DNA of 64,000 nucleotides from Brachionus plicatilis. Taxonomy: Eukaryota > Rotifera > Eurotatoria > Ploima > Brachionidae. Each line of letters opens with the position of its first letter. Position 1 is the stretch's first letter. The stretch is from positions 2,096,083-2,160,082 of the forward strand of contig QEOQ01000303.1 of the NCBI GenBank assembly GCA_010279815.1, given 5' to 3'. Positions 59,440 to 64,000 of the stretch are shown piece by piece. The notes under the pieces were generated by a model. The model searched no databases, was not told the DNA's origin, and saw only the letters and a program-made list of their open reading frames with translations. A program made the translations under genes and the position numbers.

Positions 59440-60745
59440 GTAAGTCACTGCAGTGGAAATTCATGGACAAAAATTGCTAAGGGAGACTTTTTTTCAGGTT
59501 CTCTTGAGCTCTCAACAAAAACATCCTCATAGTCCTTTAAGAGTGATAAAATTAGCTCGTTTTTGAAGAGAAAACAGTTTATAACATATCTTATAAAGAG
59601 TTTTTTAAACCTGATTTTGATTGTGTCAATTTTTTGATTTTCAAGAAAAAAAAAGAAGATTTCTGAGGGTGTTTCATATGGGAGGTGATAAATCGCCTTA
59701 TAGGATATATTTTGGAGTATTTGTAATTTATGAAAATTAGTATGTGAAGCTAAACTAAATATAAAGAAGCTGTAATCAATTAAAGACCCTTTTAGAGCAT
59801 TATAAATACTCGATAGAGTTTTTTTATTTAATTATTATTATTAAGATAGGGAAGCACGGCTTTTTAATTGCGAGTAACGAGGCGTTAACTTTCAGCTTTA
59901 ATGTTATGTTGTATTTGCATGTTTATTATAATTTATTAGTTTCGAAAAAGAAAAAAATAACATGTAATTTATCAATTAATGTGTATAGTCTATTGACGTT
60001 ATACGTCAAGAATTTTTTTAAACATAGTCCAGTATTGGATTTTTATTCGCCTACACATCTGCTTAACTACGCTCGTTCCTCGCAAATTATTTATTCAATA
60101 AAATCCAATCAAGGACATGTTAGTTGTTATTTAAGGAAGATTAAGAAAGAAATAAATTAACACTAACATTATTAATCCATATACTTGCATTCTTAACTTA
60201 ACTAATTATGACACGATTAATTACAAATAGAAAGAGAATATATTACATATTGACAAAAAAAAAAATAAAAAAAAAAAAAAAATTAAATTATTACAAATTA
60301 ATTTGAATCCAGTTCGTATGTTTTGTCAAAATAGTTATTTACAATTATTATTAATAGTTATTTACATAATTTTAGTTTTTTAAAATTATTTTACCAAATT
60401 TTTTAAATTTATTATTCGAGGAATTGTTTTAAAATTAGAAATTTTTTATTTAAATTCCAAGATTTGTGTGAAAGAATTTTAAATATATTTATCCTGTCTT
60501 GACATCTAGATCGAATAAATTTAATATGTGGTTTAAAGCATAAGTTTTCGTCAAATTTTATCCCAAGGAAGATTGGACAGTTACTATATGGAATTTGCTT
60601 ATCGAAAAGACTTAAATTTAGCTTTTGATTTTTGGAGGGATTCCCTGAAAAAATTGTATAATTGCATTTTTCGGGAGACATCTTAAGCCTCCATTTTTTT
60701 AACCAAATTACAATATTTTACCAACTTGACTGGTTTTAAATCATT
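59440..60745 (-). pseudogene. Decayed LINE RT split by a second retroelement insertion
   Basis: Minus strand, 60712-60412: WRLKMSPEKCNYTIFSG, then NPSKNQK, CPIFLGIKFDENL and LSHKSWNLNKKFL, the post-palm part of a LINE RT. The expected continuation (SIYNALKGSLIDYSFF, LQILQNISYKAIYHLPYETP) appears only at 59822-59640. Between them (about 59825-60411) sits foreign sequence, ending on the minus strand in a stem-loop region and a TAA microsatellite (59826-59842), that is, the 3' end of another LINE inserted in the same direction. Stops and frameshifts occur downstream of 59650. The family is that of the relic at 42130. Confidence 0.75.
59825..60411 (-). mobile_element. 5'-truncated LINE 3' end nested in the LINE relic
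   Basis: It ends (minus strand) ...GCCTCGTTACTCGCAATTAAA, then AAGCCGTGCTTCCCTATCTTAATAATAATAATTAA. The layout (GC-rich stem-loop region, then TAA repeats) matches the 3' ends of the LINEs at 2413 and 22493. No coding part is recognised. Confidence 0.55.
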
Positions 60746-61864
60746 ATATTTCAATGGTGACGAATACTTCTGCTAAAAATGGCACAACATTCTTGCAAAT
60801 TAAATTTTATTGATGTTATTTTTTTCTTTTTGATCCATATATAAATTTATTTTAGGTTAAAAAATTCTTCACGGTATACCGTGCAGATTTTTTTGGTAGT
60901 GTCACTTTCACTTCATTTCAGTAATTATCTTTTTCGTTTAATTTTTTTTTCATTTGAACATAAAATTTTTAATTTTATCCTAACTGATTTATATTTTAAA
61001 TCTGAAAGAGAATATAATTGCTCAATTTGCATGATATGAAGCTTATTAAATAGAATTTTTTTATGGGATTTGTCAACTTATTCTTTAAATTAAATCTAGA
61101 TCTTTCGATCTAAAATTCGAATAAAAAAAAATTTAAAAATTTCAACTCACTATTTTGAAACTAAAAAATGTTGTTGATTAAAATTTTTTGCAATTGAATT
61201 TTAGAGTTGACAGGAAAAGTCTTGTCTAAAGCTGAAGATAACCTTTGGGAAAAAAAGGACCGGAGAATTGTATGATGATGTTAAGAATTAAGGGATTTGA
61301 TTATGTATCTCAATAAAGTTATATTCACTTTCACAATTTTTACGAAACATTTTTTTATTTATTAGTAATTTTAATTCGTTTAATAATTACAAATTAATTG
61401 TTTTATAAGCAAAAATTTAAAAAATTTATTTTTAAAATTATTTGAATAAAAGTTTGAATTTTATTTTTTAAATTTGAAATATTTTATTAGACGCCAACTT
61501 TATCTTCATTTTGCTGCCAAACAAAAATTTCTTTTCTCAGCCTCAATTTTGATCTCATACATTCTAAAATTAGAAAAAAATTAAAATTTTTTCAAGTAAA
61601 AAATTCAAAATATTAATCTGAATCCAAATAAAGCTCAGTAAGCTAATGACTTGTTGACCCATATTCAATTGATTATCTTTATCCCGGAACAGAATTTCTT
61701 CCATTCTAAATTAAGTTTAGTTTGAGGACATTTAAAGGAGGTCTTAGATTCGTATCTGGACTAGAAGATATGCTTTTTTGACGATTGTCATCTGTTAGAT
61801 AATAATTCTCAGACAGAATTATTTAAATAAAATAATCAAAATTTTTATTCATTGAAGATAAGAT
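60746..61864. other. AT-rich intergenic sequence
   Basis: I see no gene. 60870-60900 has CACGGTATACCGTG, a short perfect palindrome. Confidence 0.3.
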
Positions 61865-63400
61865 TCAGTCAAATCCTTTAGGTTCTGGTAAACTAGCAAT
61901 TAAAAAACATCCAACCAACGAAAAAGCACTGAATATAATATAAGGCAATGGTTTCCAAACTGTGTTGCCCAGCAAATTAATGATCGGTGAGATGATCGAG
62001 CCCGCTCGGCCAACACACGACACCGACAAACTCATGGTGTTTCTTATTATTGCCGGAAACATCGAGCTGGTGTAATTGTATGAAATGTTAAATGCACCTG
62101 AGATCATTGTTTTTCCAATCAAAGCAAACACAGTGACCAGAATTGAGCCGTTTTGGTCATTGGGAAGAATGGCCACCAATAAGCACATTACACTGGCCAA
62201 AAACAAAAATGCTATGTACACATATTTTCTTCTAAATATCTCATTCAAATGACAAGCCATGTATCCGATAGCCTCGGCCATTGCCGACAAAATGTAGACC
62301 AAATACGGGTTTAGACCGCCTACCGATGTTATGCCTTAATAAAATTTTAATTAAAAAAAAAATTTTTTTTTCATTTATTTTTTCCTTTAAATACCTAGGC
62401 TTACACCGTAATAAGTAAGAGTGAGACCAAAGTAAATGACACAAAGGGCAAATGTTTTGTACAAACGAAATTTGGAATGAAAAATGTAAGAAAAAGCGGT
62501 GACTTTGGTAGTGGCATGGTGATTTTTAGCCAGCGTGGACATTTCGGCCTCGAAATCAGCATAGGCCATGAAGCTTTTTTTTCCATTGAACTTGGCCATT
62601 TTTTCCAAAAGCAAATGAGCTGACTTGTAATCTCTGGTCGCAATGTAAAAACTGGGAGACTCGGGCAAAAAAAACACACTCAAAATCAGCACAATCAAGC
62701 TAAAGACTCCAATGAACCAATTTATGGCCAACCAATCTCGGAATATGTAGCTCACTAGGCAAATTATCAATTGTGCCAAAACGTACAAGTACAGATTTAC
62801 GTTTGCGACCAAAGTGTGGTACTTAAAAGAAGTTATTTCAAATAAAAGAATAAAAACTATCAAAAAAATTCCCAAGTTCATCATTCCACTGACAATTTGT
62901 GAAATTAAAAAAACTAAATAGCGGGTCTTGTGGTCAATATTCAGAATTTCTAAATTTATTATGTTATTGACCAAATAGACTACCATGATGGATGCGGCGG
63001 CCAAAATGCTCGTCTTTTTTCGACCGTATCTATCCGCCAAATATCCCAAGATGAAAGAAAATATTGTTCCAATCATGTAAAATGTCTGAATTAAACTCAT
63101 GAATATTGATCTGTTGCAAATTAGGTTCCAGTCCGAGACAATGGTTGAGCCAAAGACGCTCTCATCCATTCTACACTTGAAGCTGGTCTTGTTGTGGGTG
63201 GCCCAGAGTTGGCACTGGTTGGACATGTTGCTTATGGTCTGGTTATTGGTGAGATCAACGCAGACTATTTTTGGCTCGGCCAGTAAAAACACTGTCGAAA
63301 AGACAGTCATTGCGCTGATCATTGATACCACGCCGATGACTATTAATGAGAATTTTTGAAATTTGCCAAAAGGTCCCACTTTTTCCAAAACGTTTTCCAT
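61865..63400 (-). CDS. SLC22-type organic ion transporter (major facilitator superfamily, 491 aa, two exons)
   Basis: A plasma-membrane transporter of the organic cation/anion family. The exons are 63400-62395 and 62334-61865, joined in phase across a 60-bp intron (VSLG to ITSVGG). Features in order are TM1 (LIVIGVVSMISAMTVFSTVF), a large Cys-rich extracellular loop (CQLWATHN, FKCRMDESVFGSTIVSDWNLICNRS) with N-glycosylation sites, the MFS motif GYLADRYGRKKT after TM2, PESPSFYIATRDYKSA after TM6, and the second six-helix bundle (YLVYILSAMAEAIGYMACHL to LVGCFLIASLPEPKGFD). The STIVSDWNLIC and PESP motifs are diagnostic for SLC22. The total length is slightly short of the usual 530-560 residues, and the cytoplasmic C-terminus ends right after PEPKG. 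The substrate cannot be told from sequence. Confidence 0.92.
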
Positions 63401-64000
63401 TCTAATTTAGCTTAATTTTAAAAATTCCAAAAGTAAAACATTAGTTTTATATTCGACTTTATCATTATTTAAAAGATAAGATGATTTGTTTTTTATTTAA
63501 TTAAAATGAAAACTGTTGTTGTAACATCGCTTGCCAAATAGAAGCGATTAGAAAATAAAGACTTTCGAAGAGGCAATTTAACCCTAATACTTGATTAATT
63601 AGAAAAATGTAGGAAAAAAAAGATGCTTTTAAAAGTGTTTTTAACTTTTTAAGTTGCATTCAAATTTATTAGAAAATATTTAAATTCTATGTAAAATAAT
63701 TTGTGATATTTATGGTAAGATAGCCGCATGAATTGCGTTGCTGTGAAATTAAAAAATTAAAATAGTATCAAGAAAGGAAGGAAAATCTAGTAACTTAAAA
63801 ACTCATCGAAAACAGATATGAGATTAAATGGAATTCTTAGGGAGTAAGTGGCTATTTTTAGTGACATTAATTGGAATTTTTAAATTATAAAAAGAATAGG
63901 CTAAAGAACATTTATTCAGATCATGAATATAAAAGTTTTATTTGAAAAATTTTTTTTTCCTACAACCACTTTACCATTCTAACCACTATTGGTTATTGAT
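63401..64000. other. Upstream region of the SLC22 gene
   Basis: AT-rich. It should contain the promoter. No coding exon or repeat was recognised. Confidence 0.3.

Noticed and set aside
59906..60160. 84-codon open frame on the plus strand
   Set aside because: It lies antisense in the nested LINE 3' end; no domain.
1..64000. CRISPR arrays, prokaryotic operons or viral genes
   Set aside because: No regularly spaced repeats, no operon-like gene packing, and no viral structural or replication proteins were seen; spliced genes show a eukaryote.

Overview
This window comes from an AT-rich animal genome. Introns are GT-AG with one GC-AG site. The protein set (secreted maltase, LAMP-type lysosomal glycoproteins, SLC22 transporter, peptide-GPCR-like receptor, ARF-family GTPase, HIT zinc finger protein) is metazoan. 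Tiny signal-peptide exons, short introns, many intronless genes, many non-LTR relics and very low GC between genes suggest a small aquatic invertebrate. A rotifer such as Brachionus is my best guess, but that is inference.

Layout. 1-6.7 kb is repeat-rich and holds an intact 993-codon non-LTR retrotransposon ORF on the minus strand (2554-5535). A single-exon gene of unknown function follows (6702-8114), then a TA-flanked MITE (8773-9365), a reverse-transcriptase relic, a Tc1 transposase relic and a seven-helix receptor broken by one in-frame TAA (11725-12873, minus). 13-19.4 kb has no gene but three well-delimited non-autonomous DNA transposons.

19.4-32.9 kb is a large inverted duplication. 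Two maltase (GH13) genes lie head to head (22700-25478 minus, 28202-32439 plus) around a 2.86-kb spacer. Homology stops inside exon 1, just after the signal peptide, so the two copies have unrelated leader peptides. Most exons are nearly identical, but exons 3-4 and the adjoining introns are diverged and differ by one intron. This mosaic points to gene conversion. The left arm carries a decayed LINE. The right arm carries a transposon with about 98-bp terminal inverted repeats, a perfect 8-bp target duplication and a small C2H2 zinc finger ORF. The other arm preserves the empty site for each insertion.

34.9-40.1 kb holds two tandem LAMP-family genes with matching intron positions. One has a Thr/Pro mucin hinge and a C-terminal GYQSV lysosomal sorting signal; the other lacks both. 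40.1-43.4 kb is a cluster of nested elements. A ZNHIT2-like gene (43651-44895) is followed by a 12.4-kb gene desert, an intronless ARF-family GTPase (57296-57856), nested LINE fragments (59.4-60.75 kb) and a two-exon SLC22 transporter on the minus strand (61865-63400).

The strongest candidates for something undescribed are the maltase palindrome with its conversion mosaic and leader swap, and two DNA-transposon families with 8-bp target duplications: a GGCAAATTGAAG family, and a GGGT...TGATCA family with a terminal zinc finger. A dispersed family of hairpin plus (TAA)n retroelement 3' ends is also notable. All exon models were read by eye and no database search was possible.
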